Source of the DNA: an uncultured Tateyamaria sp.
GTDB taxonomy: Bacteria > Pseudomonadota > Alphaproteobacteria > Rhodobacterales > Rhodobacteraceae
Length of the DNA: 64,000 nt
Direction of reading: 5' to 3'
NCBI RefSeq assembly: GCF_947497045.1
Contig: NZ_CANMEU010000004.1
Span: 410,841 to 474,840, forward strand
Under the pieces are notes generated by a model. That model did no database searches, was not told the origin of the DNA, and worked only from the letters and a program-made list of their open reading frames with translations. The position numbers and the translations under genes were made by a program. The first letter of the stretch is position 1. Each line of letters starts with the position of its first letter. Positions 7,943-16,271 of the stretch are shown here, piece after piece.

Positions 7943-9334
7943 TTATGACTTTGCACACGCAGCATCCAGAGGTGCATCCACCTGCGCACCTTCAACGACA
8001 CCAAGAGAGTTCGCGTAGTATTGGGCCAGGGCTCGCTCCTCTTCTGACATCTGCCAGCCATCATCCGACAACAGGAAAACACGCCGTTTTGCCATCAACG
8101 CGCGGGCGCGGATAACGTAGCTTGCAACATCTCCTTCTTCGATGGCCGGAACCGCTCCCCGCGTGCGCGGCAACAGATCACGCACCGCCTGCACCATCTG
8201 CGCTTCGCTCAGTGGCGCGGGCGCGTTCAGCATCACATGCGACAGCAAAGGCACAAACGTCACCGGCATCACATCCTCGATCCGCGTCTTCAACTTGTCC
8301 GCCAACCGTTCAATCGGGCCATCCGGTCCAAACTGGCGCAAGGACAGCGGCTGCCCGAACATCACCGACGCCATCCCAAACCGGGCATCGCGGCGCAAAA
8401 CGCGCTGCCAGATGTTGTGGAGGATGAACTTCATAATGACCGAAATCCGCGCCCCAAACCGGCGATCCCCACGTTTGTCCGCAGCGATTAGGACCCGATC
8501 TTCGAGTATGCGATCATAGTTGATCGCCACGGGGACGAACACGACGTCCCGCCCGTCGGCATCAAACCCTTCGACCACATAGGACAGCAGGCCCATCTTC
8601 AGCGGCATCAGCTTGCCATTTACGGTCAACCCGCCTTCGGGAAAGATGGCCTGGGTCACGCCACCTTGCGTCGCCATCTGCACATAACGGGCCAGCACCT
8701 TGCGATAAAGCTGCCCCCGCGCACGGCGGCGAATGAAATACGCACCCATCGACTTGATCAAACGCGACAGCGGCCAGACCCGCGCCCATTCCCCAACTGC
8801 ATAGCTCAGCGCTGAGGCCTGGGCGGCGAGATATGTCACCAACACATAATCCATGTTGCTGCGGTGGTTCATCACAAAGATCACCGTGGCATCCGGGCTG
8901 ACTTTGGCCAGTTGGGAATCGTTGTTCACGCCAGTACGCACATCATAAAGGGCATTGGCCAGCCACCGCGCCGCCCGAGCGCCAAAGCTGAAATAAGCAA
9001 AGGCGGAAAAACTTGGCACGATCTCACGCGCGTAACGGCGGGCCTGCTCAAAGGCGACGTTTTCGGGCACGCCTTCCTTTTGGGCATGGGCGGCAATCGC
9101 CTCGGACACTTCGGGATCATAGATCAGGCGCTGGATCATGTCATAGCGGCGCGCCAGCTTGAACGGCTCAATCGGGCGGGTCAGGCGTTGGTTAAGGCGG
9201 GTGACCGCCCTTTCAAGGCGACGACGAAAGAACCAGCGCACGGACGGAAACAGAAAATGCGAGGCGAACGTCACCGCTGCGAACAGCACGATCAACACAA
9301 AAAACCACAGCGGAAGTTCAACAGTTCGCATCAT
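7943..9334 (-). CDS. Glycerol-3-phosphate/1-acylglycerol-3-phosphate acyltransferase (PlsB-like)
   Basis: A ~463-residue membrane-associated acyltransferase of phospholipid synthesis. An N-terminal membrane helix (LPLWFFVLIVLFAAVTF) is followed by the PlsB/PlsC catalytic block: NHRSNMDYVL (the HX4D motif), FIRRRARG, and FPEGGLTVNGK as the third motif. The family normally transfers an acyl chain to glycerol-3-phosphate or lysophosphatidate. The start at 9334 (or 9331) fits the hydrophobic N-terminus; a longer in-frame start at 9412 would add basic, unlikely sequence. It lies 110 bases upstream of ccr on the same strand. Confidence 0.82.
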   Translation of the reverse strand: MMRTVELPLWFFVLIVLFAAVTFASHFLFPSVRWFFRRRLERAVTRLNQRLTRPIEPFKLARRYDMIQRLIYDPEVSEAIAAHAQKEGVPENVAFEQARRYAREIVPSFSAFAYFSFGARAARWLANALYDVRTGVNNDSQLAKVSPDATVIFVMNHRSNMDYVLVTYLAAQASALSYAVGEWARVWPLSRLIKSMGAYFIRRRARGQLYRKVLARYVQMATQGGVTQAIFPEGGLTVNGKLMPLKMGLLSYVVEGFDADGRDVVFVPVAINYDRILEDRVLIAADKRGDRRFGARISVIMKFILHNIWQRVLRRDARFGMASVMFGQPLSLRQFGPDGPIERLADKLKTRIEDVMPVTFVPLLSHVMLNAPAPLSEAQMVQAVRDLLPRTRGAVPAIEEGDVASYVIRARALMAKRRVFLLSDDGWQMSEEERALAQYYANSLGVVEGAQVDAPLDAACAKS

Positions 9335-9419
9335 CGCGGCCAATCTCGCAGGGCGACGGGCCGGGGTAAAGCGGTGTTTCGGGGTGGCGCTCTGCCCTTC
9401 TCTGGTCGACACTGCGCGA

Positions 9420-9815
9420 ATGTATGATGGCGATTCATTCTACACGCTCAGCATGATGGGCCGAATTGGGCTGGTCCTTGTGTCGCTGATGTTTGCGGCC
9501 ATCGCACTTGGTATGACCCGCCTGATGACCTTCACACGGCCCATCTATCTGCGGATTCCGATCTGGATCGTGGTGTTCATCACATTCGTGTGGGCGTCAC
9601 CGCAGGGGTATTACACCTACTATCGGCTCATCATTGACGGCCTGCCCGCGCAATCAGTGATTGGTCCGCCGCCACCCCCTCAGGAAATCATGGCCCTGTT
9701 GACCTTTAGCGGCAAAAGCAACCTGTCGGCCCACAGCATAGGCATTCTTGGATGGCTGATGTTGGTCGTCGCGCTTTTGCCGTACCGCAAGAAATGCCGC
9801 AACGCAGCGGATTGA
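9420..9815 (+). CDS. Small membrane protein of unknown function
   Basis: A 131-residue (or 120-residue from ATG 9453) protein with three likely membrane helices: GLVLVSLMFAAIALGM, IPIWIVVFITFVWASP and IGILGWLMLVVALLPY. The loop holds a proline-rich GPPPPPQE segment. No family is recognised. It is divergent from the acyltransferase gene and upstream of ecm. The much longer open frame starting at 9159 overlaps that gene and looks like its antisense shadow, so the internal start is preferred. Confidence 0.6.
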   Translation: MYDGDSFYTLSMMGRIGLVLVSLMFAAIALGMTRLMTFTRPIYLRIPIWIVVFITFVWASPQGYYTYYRLIIDGLPAQSVIGPPPPPQEIMALLTFSGKSNLSAHSIGILGWLMLVVALLPYRKKCRNAAD

Positions 9816-9824
9816 CTGCGCCAC

Positions 9825-9858
9825 ATAATTACCTATAGATCACATCAAACGTAATTAT
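9825..9858 (+). promoter_or_regulatory. Inverted repeat upstream of ecm
   Basis: ATAATTAC (9825-9832) and GTAATTAT (9851-9858) form an 8-bp inverted repeat with centres 26 bp apart, 31 bases before the ecm ATG. The same octamer ATAATTAC also occurs at 27969-27976 just ahead of sucC. A dimeric regulator site is possible; no regulator is identified. Confidence 0.4.
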
Positions 9859-9888
9859 CTTGCTTGCCTAGTTCACAAGGGGTGCACC

Positions 9889-11859
9889 ATGACTGATGCC
9901 GTTCAAAAAGATCGCCCGTGGTTGATCCGAACATATGCGGGCCACTCGACCGCTGCGGCATCCAACGCGCTTTACCGTGCAAACCTTGCCAAGGGGCAGA
10001 CCGGCCTGTCTGTCGCCTTCGATCTGCCCACCCAGACAGGCTATGACAGCGATCATGTTCTGGCGCGGGGCGAGGTGGGCAAGGTCGGCGTGCCCGTCTC
10101 GCATCTTGGTGACATGCGCACGCTGTTCGCCGACATCCCGCTGGAACAGATGAACACGTCCATGACGATCAACGCGACGGCTCCCTGGCTGCTGGCGCTT
10201 TACATTTCGGTGGCCGAAGAACAGGGAGCGGATGTGGCGACGCTGCAAGGCACCGTACAAAATGATCTGATCAAGGAATATCTGAGCCGGGGCACGTATA
10301 TCTGCCCGCCCGAGCCCTCATTGCGAATGATCGCGGATGTGGCTGAATACTGCTATACGCATGTGCCGAAATGGAACCCGATGAATGTGTGTTCCTATCA
10401 TCTGCAAGAAGCGGGCGCGACGCCCGAACAGGAATTGGCCTTTGCATTGGCTACCGCGACGGCGGTGCTGGACGCACTGAAACCCCGCATCGCACCACAG
10501 GATTTTCCAGCCGTTGTGGGCCGCATTTCATTCTTTGTGAATGCAGGCATTCGGTTTGTGACCGAGATGTGCAAAATGCGCGCCTTTGTCGATCTTTGGG
10601 ACGAGATTTGCGAGAAACGCTATGGGGTGAGCGATCCGAAGTTTCGCCGTTTCCGCTATGGGGTGCAGGTCAATTCGCTTGGGCTGACCGAACAGCAGCC
10701 CGAAAACAACGTCTATCGTATTCTGATCGAAATGCTGGCCGTGACCCTGTCGAAAAAGGCCCGCGCACGCGCTGTCCAATTGCCCGCCTGGAATGAGGCG
10801 CTTGGCCTGCCCCGCCCCTGGGATCAGCAATGGTCGATGCGGATGCAGCAGATCATGGCCTATGAAACGGACCTTTTGGAATTTGATGATCTCTTTGACG
10901 GCAACCCGGCGGTTGATGCAAAAGTCGATGCGCTCAAGACCGGTGCACGCGCGGAATTGGAGCAATTGGATGCCATGGGCGGCGCAATTGCGACGATTGA
11001 CTACATGAAAGCGCAATTGGTTCAATCCAATGCGGAACGGCTCAACCGGATCGAAAAGGGTGAAACGGTTGTGGTCGGCGTGAACAAATATCAAGCCGGA
11101 GAACCTTCGCCCCTGATGACCGGAGACGGCGGGATCATGGTGGTCGACCCTGCGGTCGAACAGGAACAGATTGATCGGCTGACGGCCTGGCGCGATGCGC
11201 GTGACACAGATGCGGTGGCTGCGGCGCTGGCTGATTTGCGGGCTTCGGCTGCGGCGGGTGAGAATGTCATGCCCGCCTCGATCCAGGCGGCCAAAGTCGG
11301 TGTCACGACCGGAGAATGGGCCGCACAGATGCGCACCGTTCACGGGGAATATCGTGGACCGACAGGGGTTTCGACCTCTCAATCAAATATGACCGAAGGG
11401 TTGGACGCATTGCGCGACGCGGTGGACGTGGTCAGCGACAGGCTTGGGCGGCGGCTCAAGTTTCTTGTGGGCAAGCCGGGTCTTGATGGGCATTCCAACG
11501 GTGCGGAACAGATCGCCGTACGGGCCCGCGACTGCGGCATGGACATCACCTATGAAGGCATCCGGCTAACCCCAGAAGAGATCGTGCGCGCGGCGCGCGA
11601 AGACGGTGCACATGTGATTGGATTGTCGATCCTGTCCGGCAGCCACATCCCATTGGTCGAGGATCTGATGCAGCGCCTGCATGCCGAAAACCTGACGGAT
11701 ATTCCGGTGATTGTGGGCGGGATCATTCCTGATGACGACGCAGAGCGGTTGCGCACCATGGGCGTTGCCCGCGTCTATACGCCCAAGGATTTCGAATTGA
11801 ATACCATCATGTCCGATATCGTGACACTCGCTGATCCCCAGGCCGTGGCCGCGCAATAG
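9889..11859 (+). CDS. ecm: Ethylmalonyl-CoA mutase, B12-dependent
   Basis: A 656-residue coenzyme B12-dependent mutase that converts (2R)-ethylmalonyl-CoA to methylsuccinyl-CoA, the next mutase step after Ccr in the ethylmalonyl-CoA pathway. An N-terminal TIM-barrel acyl-CoA domain (about residues 10-500) carries SVAFDLPTQTGYDSD and MNVCSYHLQEAGAT. A C-terminal cobalamin domain has the DxHxxG motif DGHSNG with Asp533 and cobalt-ligand His535, followed by the GLSILSGSH region. Its length and its location next to ccr favour Ecm (MeaA type) over methylmalonyl-CoA mutase. The start is a clear ATG after AAGGGG. Confidence 0.94.
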   Translation: MTDAVQKDRPWLIRTYAGHSTAAASNALYRANLAKGQTGLSVAFDLPTQTGYDSDHVLARGEVGKVGVPVSHLGDMRTLFADIPLEQMNTSMTINATAPWLLALYISVAEEQGADVATLQGTVQNDLIKEYLSRGTYICPPEPSLRMIADVAEYCYTHVPKWNPMNVCSYHLQEAGATPEQELAFALATATAVLDALKPRIAPQDFPAVVGRISFFVNAGIRFVTEMCKMRAFVDLWDEICEKRYGVSDPKFRRFRYGVQVNSLGLTEQQPENNVYRILIEMLAVTLSKKARARAVQLPAWNEALGLPRPWDQQWSMRMQQIMAYETDLLEFDDLFDGNPAVDAKVDALKTGARAELEQLDAMGGAIATIDYMKAQLVQSNAERLNRIEKGETVVVGVNKYQAGEPSPLMTGDGGIMVVDPAVEQEQIDRLTAWRDARDTDAVAAALADLRASAAAGENVMPASIQAAKVGVTTGEWAAQMRTVHGEYRGPTGVSTSQSNMTEGLDALRDAVDVVSDRLGRRLKFLVGKPGLDGHSNGAEQIAVRARDCGMDITYEGIRLTPEEIVRAAREDGAHVIGLSILSGSHIPLVEDLMQRLHAENLTDIPVIVGGIIPDDDAERLRTMGVARVYTPKDFELNTIMSDIVTLADPQAVAAQ

Positions 11860-11863
11860 CACG

Positions 11864-11881
11864 ATCCCTCGCAAGAGGGAT
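11864..11881 (+). terminator. Hairpin at the 3' end of ecm
   Basis: ATCCCTC-GCAA-GAGGGAT is a perfect 7-bp stem capped by a GNRA-type tetraloop, five bases after the ecm stop, with weak outer pairing (ACGAT with ATCGT). No T run follows, so it may be an mRNA 3' stabiliser rather than a classical terminator. Confidence 0.5.
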
Positions 11882-12079
11882 TGCATCGTCAATAATGGTC
11901 AGCAATTTTCCGAATTTGGAACCATCTCGGTTATTTCCGGTATTCCCACTCCCGGTCGCAAAAAGCACGCATAACGAGCGGGGATATGCTGCTGACACAA
12001 ATTGATGCACCCACACCATTGCATTTTTTTGCAAATTGAAAAATACGGTCAAATTACACGATAAATACTGGAGATGAAA

Positions 12080-12403
12080 ATGGCGATCAAACTCGACAAG
12101 ATGAGCCGCAAAGAGCTGGAAGCGTTGCGGTCTGACGTGGACAAGGCGATCATTGACCTGCGCAAAAAAGAAAAATCAGACGCATTGGCCGCAGCCCAGA
12201 AAGCCGCAGCCGAGTTTGGTTTTTCGCTTGATGAACTGACATCGAAACGGGGTGGAAAAGCGGGCGCAAAAGGTGCCAGTGCTGAACCCAAATACATGAA
12301 CCCCGAAAACCCGACACAAACATGGACCGGAAAAGGCCGCCAGCCGAACTGGTTCAAGTCCGCGTTGGAAAACGGTAAGAAAGCCGACGATCTGATGATC
12401 TGA
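12080..12403 (+). CDS. H-NS-family nucleoid-associated protein (HvrA/Spb-like)
   Basis: A 107-residue DNA-binding protein with an N-terminal coiled-coil dimerisation segment (MSRKELEALRSDVDKAIIDLRKKEK) and a C-terminal H-NS domain. The domain carries the diagnostic stretch YMNPENPTQTWTGKGRQPNW, which inserts into AT-rich minor grooves. The ATG at 12080 has GGAG six bases upstream; an ATG at 12074 is too close to it. HvrA and Spb in Rhodobacter modulate photosynthesis and nitrogen genes; the targets here are unknown. A monocistronic arrangement is suggested by the terminator that follows directly. Confidence 0.88.
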   Translation: MAIKLDKMSRKELEALRSDVDKAIIDLRKKEKSDALAAAQKAAAEFGFSLDELTSKRGGKAGAKGASAEPKYMNPENPTQTWTGKGRQPNWFKSALENGKKADDLMI

Positions 12404-12404
12404 G

Positions 12405-12427
12405 AAACGCCTGTACGGGGGCGTTTT
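12405..12427 (+). terminator. Terminator of the H-NS-like gene
   Basis: AAACGCC (12405-12411) pairs with GGCGTTT (12420-12426) around an 8-nt loop and runs into a short T tract. It begins one base after the stop codon. Confidence 0.7.
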
Positions 12428-12496
12428 CGCCCTCGTATCCAGCCCGCGTTTTGCGCTAGCCTGGGTCTGACCTTATCTCAGATCGGAGCATTTTTT

Positions 12497-13204
12497 ATGA
12501 CCGTCCATATCGGTGCCAAGCCCGGCCAAATTGCAGAAACCGTGCTGATGCCCGGCGACCCCTACCGCGCCAAATGGGCGACCGAGACCTTTCTTGAGAA
12601 CGCTGAACTTGTGAATGAAGTCCGCGGCATGCTGGGCTTTACCGGTACGTGGCGCGGCAACCGCGTGACAATCCAAGGATCGGGCATGGGCATGCCGTCG
12701 CTGTCAATCTATGCCAACGAATTGATGGCGGAATACAACGCCCAAACCCTGATCCGCATCGGATCCTGTGGCGGGATGCAGACGCATGTCGGCATTCGCG
12801 ACGTGATCCTTGCGATGACGGCCAGCACCATCACTTCCCCCTCCTCCGGCATTTTCCGCGAAGTGAATTACGCGCCATGTGCGGATTACGGATTGCTGTC
12901 AGCGGCGGTTGCGGCAGCTCAGGCCAAGGGCACCAAGACCCATGTCGGCGGCATCTATTCCTCGGACGTGTTCTATGCCGAACGCCCTGATCTGGACGAA
13001 CAGATGGTGCGCCACGGTATTCTGGGCGTCGAGATGGAAGCGGCGGAGCTTTACACGCTGGCCGCCCGTCATGGTCGCCGTGCCCTGGCTGTGCTGACCG
13101 TATCGGACCATCTGCAAACGGGCGAGGCGCTGCCCTCCGAAGATCGCGAAAAGACGTTTGGCGACATGGTCGAGATCGCGCTTGAGGCTGCATTCTCCAG
13201 CTGA
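12497..13204 (+). CDS. deoD: Purine-nucleoside phosphorylase, DeoD type
   Basis: A 235-residue cytosolic enzyme that phosphorolyses purine (deoxy)nucleosides to base and (deoxy)ribose-1-phosphate. The hexameric DeoD family is shown by [10 protein letters not shown] near the start (phosphate-binding Arg), [34 protein letters not shown] (nucleoside-binding) and the catalytic Asp in TVSDH. The length is normal. It probably works with a nucleoside importer such as the permeases at the left edge, though those are 11 kb away. The start is ATG 12497 with GGAGCA upstream. Confidence 0.94.
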   Translation: MTVHIGAKPGQIAETVLMPGDPYRAKWATETFLENAELVNEVRGMLGFTGTWRGNRVTIQGSGMGMPSLSIYANELMAEYNAQTLIRIGSCGGMQTHVGIRDVILAMTASTITSPSSGIFREVNYAPCADYGLLSAAVAAAQAKGTKTHVGGIYSSDVFYAERPDLDEQMVRHGILGVEMEAAELYTLAARHGRRALAVLTVSDHLQTGEALPSEDREKTFGDMVEIALEAAFSS

Positions 13205-13220
13205 TCCGCCTGATGAAAAT

Positions 13221-13258
13221 GCGGATGCCTCCGGCGGGAGTACTTTATGGAACAATGA
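13221..13258. repeat. Dispersed intergenic repeat between convergent genes (copy 2)
   Basis: GCCTCCGGCGGGAG, a short hairpin, is followed by TACTTTATGGAACAATGAA. The TTTATGGAAC core recurs at 57186-57195, and the CTCCGGCGGGAG block resembles repeats near 39180. It lies between deoD and the convergent DUF1989 gene. Confidence 0.5.
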
Positions 13259-13266
13259 ATGGGATA

Positions 13267-14109
13267 TCAGCGTCCGTGTGACCGGTCGTATCCATTTGGA
13301 TACGGACTGGTCCAACCGTTAAGCGATCCCTTCGCGGGCGCGAACACTTCGATCTTGAGCGGATAGCAGGCGGCCGCATCCGAAGAATGTTCGGCGCTGC
13401 AATCCCCACCCGGACAGGCGCTGAGTCCACCAAGCAGGTCAATCTCGGCCAGAAAATCGATATGATCGCCGGGTCGGACGGGCGATGCTTTCATAAAGTA
13501 CTGTCCCGTATCGCGGGTAAAGCCCGTGCACATGAACACGTTCAGCACATCATGCACATGCGGCTCGGCCTCTGCCAACGGGACCCCGAGGTGGTCGGCC
13601 AGAGCCCGGGTCAGGTTGGAATGACAGCAATGATGATAATGATCCCCCTGCAACAGGTTGCCGGTATAGGGATCGCAGCGGGTGCCGATCACGTCGTGCA
13701 CGGATCCTCCATATTGATCAATGCCGTACCATGCGAGGCTGTCGTGGATAACTGTCGCCATGGGGCGCAAATGTGGAAAACTGCTCCACGTCCGCTCACC
13801 AGTGGTGATGTGGGTGCCATGCAGCGCACGCGTCTTGCCCGAATAGAACCGCTCGGACAGATCATTCGCATTCCACAGGTTCAGGTCACCCACCTGCGGC
13901 CCTTCAACGCTTGAGATGCGGAAGATATGCCCGGCAGGGACGTTGAAACAGACAGCATCGCGGGGTGCCGCGATCACCTCATCAATCTTGGTCATCCCTT
14001 CACGCGCCGCGCCGTAGCGCACCATATCAGGTGCGGGCAGCGTGTCGTTTGGGTAACAAATCACCGGCGCAATCGCGCGCCGATCATCAGCATCTGTCGG
14101 AATATCCAA
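13267..14109 (-). CDS. DUF1989 (urea-carboxylase-associated) family protein
   Basis: A 280-residue protein of the DUF1989 family, named for paralogues encoded beside urea carboxylase. Conserved features are the CFNVPAGHIFRI stretch, GDLNLWNA, and a Cys/His-rich centre (GDHYHHCCHSNL, HDVLNVFMC). The last of these suggests metal binding but no reaction is established. Translation appears to start at a TTG (14109) with AGG seven bases upstream; the start lies in one arm of a 15-bp inverted repeat. It follows the decarboxylase gene by 67 bases on the same strand, so a role in amine or nitrogen metabolism is inferred. Confidence 0.8.
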   Translation of the reverse strand: MDIPTDADDRRAIAPVICYPNDTLPAPDMVRYGAAREGMTKIDEVIAAPRDAVCFNVPAGHIFRISSVEGPQVGDLNLWNANDLSERFYSGKTRALHGTHITTGERTWSSFPHLRPMATVIHDSLAWYGIDQYGGSVHDVIGTRCDPYTGNLLQGDHYHHCCHSNLTRALADHLGVPLAEAEPHVHDVLNVFMCTGFTRDTGQYFMKASPVRPGDHIDFLAEIDLLGGLSACPGGDCSAEHSSDAAACYPLKIEVFAPAKGSLNGWTSPYPNGYDRSHGR

Positions 14110-14150
14110 TGGCGCACCTCGTGTGATTTGATATCAGGTGCGCCATTGGA
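14105..14150 (-). promoter_or_regulatory. Perfect 15-bp inverted repeat over the DUF1989 start
   Basis: On the plus strand TCCAATGGCGCACCT (14105-14119) and AGGTGCGCCATTGGA (14136-14150) are perfect inverted repeats around a 16-nt loop. In the transcript from the decarboxylase gene the 3' arm contains both the AGG ribosome-binding bases and the TTG start of the DUF1989 gene. No T tract follows. Confidence 0.6.
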
Positions 14151-14176
14151 CCAATCCTTGCCCGGATCGGCAAGGG

Positions 14177-15346
14177 TTATATGACAACCACGTCCAGCGG
14201 CGGAAACCCATTGAACCCGATAGTGGCATATGTGGTCGTATAGGCCCCGCAGTTGCGGATGATCATACGATCCCCCGCAGACAGGCTTTGCGGCAGGTCA
14301 ACCATCTTTTTCTCATAAAGCACGTCGGCGCTGTCACAGGACGGGCCCGCGACGATGCAAGGCGCTGCCGGACCCGATGCCGTGGGTGTCACGAACTGAT
14401 AGCGGATCGCCTCGTCCATGGTTTCGGCAAGGCCCGAGAATTTGCCGATATCAAGGTACACCCAACGGTGCAGATCGCTGTTTGATTTACGCGACACCAG
14501 CAGCACTTCGGCGGCGATCGCCCCTGCTTCGGCCACGAGGCCACGACCGGGTTCGGCCATGACATGTGCCACATCGCCAAAGCGTGCATCGATCTGGGCC
14601 ATAACTGCTGCGGCATAGGCGGTGGGTGCCTCGATGGCCTCGCCATAGAATGCGGGGAACCCACCCCCGATGTTGAGAAGATCAAGGTCGAAGCCCGCGT
14701 CCTTTGCCTTGGCCCAGATGGCTGCAATCTGATCCAGCGTATCACCCCACATCGCCGCCTGACGCGTCTGGCTGCCCACATGAAAGCTGAACCCACGCGG
14801 GCGCAGACCCAATGCAACCGCCAAACCAAGCAGGGCAAGCGCCTTGTCGCGCGTGCAGCCAAATTTACGGCTAAGCGGCCAATCGGCCTGCGATGTTTCG
14901 ACAATCAAGCGGATATAGACTTCAGCACCTGGCGCATGCTCTGCGATCTTTTCCAGCTCTTCCTCGGCATCGGCGGCAAACAGTGTCAGCCCGGCCTGAT
15001 GGGCAAATGCGATGTCAGAGGCCCGCTTGATCGTGTTGCCAAAGGAGATATGCCCGGCATCGGCCCCCTGGGACAGGCACAATTCAATCTCACCGCGCGA
15101 GGCTGCATCAAAATGCGAGCCCAATTGTACCAGCCGTTCGATGACTTCGCGCTGTGGGTTCGCCTTGACGGCGTAGTGGATACGCGCACGGCCCAGACCC
15201 AGAGCAAGCGCGCGGTACTGCGCCTCGACCGCATCAATATCCAAAACGAGGGTGGGGCGATCAAACTGATGGCGGGTGATATAGATCTCGGCACGGTTCG
15301 GGCGGATGGGCGTGAGGGCCGCGAAATCGGCGACATATGCGTTCAT
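14177..15346 (-). CDS. Ornithine/lysine decarboxylase-type PLP enzyme (fold type III)
   Basis: A 389-residue PLP enzyme that most likely decarboxylates ornithine to putrescine at the head of polyamine synthesis. An alanine-racemase-type TIM barrel carries PLP-Schiff-base Lys61 in HYAVKANPQ. The phosphate-binding LNIGGGFPA and AEPGRG motifs are present, and the C-terminal domain has GPSCDSADVLYE with Cys337 and Asp338, the ornithine-side residues. Bifunctional ornithine/lysine activity occurs in close relatives and cannot be excluded. GGAG precedes the ATG. The leader of about 200 bases (to 15553) could hold a speF-type element, which I could not confirm. Confidence 0.88.
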   Translation of the reverse strand: MNAYVADFAALTPIRPNRAEIYITRHQFDRPTLVLDIDAVEAQYRALALGLGRARIHYAVKANPQREVIERLVQLGSHFDAASRGEIELCLSQGADAGHISFGNTIKRASDIAFAHQAGLTLFAADAEEELEKIAEHAPGAEVYIRLIVETSQADWPLSRKFGCTRDKALALLGLAVALGLRPRGFSFHVGSQTRQAAMWGDTLDQIAAIWAKAKDAGFDLDLLNIGGGFPAFYGEAIEAPTAYAAAVMAQIDARFGDVAHVMAEPGRGLVAEAGAIAAEVLLVSRKSNSDLHRWVYLDIGKFSGLAETMDEAIRYQFVTPTASGPAAPCIVAGPSCDSADVLYEKKMVDLPQSLSAGDRMIIRNCGAYTTTYATIGFNGFPPLDVVVI

Positions 15347-15553
15347 GGGTCATCTCCAATAGACATGGGCCGTTCAAGGCCGCGTAGTTCCAAGAGGAGA
15401 CGTTACCGTCGCTACATACCGGACCCCGGACAGAGGCGCGTGCGTTGGCGTCTATGTTCGCCATATCTGCTCAAAGGTACATCATGGGAAGCTGTTATTT
15501 TTGCATGGCTGCATTGCGAAAAATGGAGGGGTTTCTGCCTGACGTCCTGCGGA

Positions 15554-16267
15554 TCAGATCAGCACATGCCCTGCAAGCCCCAACAGGAACCCGAACACAG
15601 CCCCAAGCGGGGGCAGCCACGCATTTTCAAGGGGCACTTCGGGGGCGATATCCTGAAACATCAAATACAGAATACCCCCCGATGCAAGCATCATCACCGC
15701 CCCGATCAGCGGTGCATCCGGTCCGGCGGCGATCCCACCAAGGGCGGCCAGTGGCCCAAGGGGCACCATCGCAACAAACAGCGCCATCAACATCAGCACG
15801 CCGCGGTCGCTGGAGGCGCGGATCTCCTCCATCGCATTGAACCCTTCAGGCAGGTTTTGCAGCACCATCAGGATCGCCACCAGCACGGCTGTGGTCATAT
15901 CGGCAGCGGCAAGCGCACCAAGGGCCATCGCTTCGGGCAGATAATCCATCATCATCGCAAGAAACTGGGCCGCGTTCGATCCGCTGGCCTTCAACGCGCG
16001 ATCAATCAACGCGAACAGGCCCCCACCCACCGCGAACCAGATCAAGGCGGGCATGGGGGCAAGCCGGTCAACGCCCTCGGGGATCAGCACAAGCGCAATG
16101 GCCGCAAGCAGCGCCCCGGCTCCGAAGGCGACGACTCCATGGCGGGCTTCGGTCCTTGCCATCTGGGACAGCCGGGAAATCCGGCACAGGGACAATGCAG
16201 CGCCCGCAGGGATAGATGCCCCCGCAAGCGCCGTAAGGATCAGAGCCGCCCAAAACGGGTCGAGCAT
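15554..16267 (-). CDS. ZIP-family divalent metal transporter
   Basis: A 237-residue inner-membrane protein with about eight helices. Two metal-site motifs typical of ZIP helices are present: MMDYLPEAMALGA (about residues 105-117) and NLPEGFNAMEE (about 138-148). The usual HNxPEG of ZIP proteins is partly altered in the first motif (DYLPEA). It probably moves zinc or another divalent cation into the cytoplasm. It starts 4 bases after the sdhB stop on the same strand, so it may be transcribed as the last gene of the sdh operon. Confidence 0.78.
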   Translation of the reverse strand: MLDPFWAALILTALAGASIPAGAALSLCRISRLSQMARTEARHGVVAFGAGALLAAIALVLIPEGVDRLAPMPALIWFAVGGGLFALIDRALKASGSNAAQFLAMMMDYLPEAMALGALAAADMTTAVLVAILMVLQNLPEGFNAMEEIRASSDRGVLMLMALFVAMVPLGPLAALGGIAAGPDAPLIGAVMMLASGGILYLMFQDIAPEVPLENAWLPPLGAVFGFLLGLAGHVLI

Positions 16268-16271
16268 GAGA

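Noticed and set aside
9159..9419. N-terminal extension of the small membrane protein at 9420
   Set aside because: The extension is basic, overlaps the divergent acyltransferase gene antisense and lacks a ribosome-binding site.
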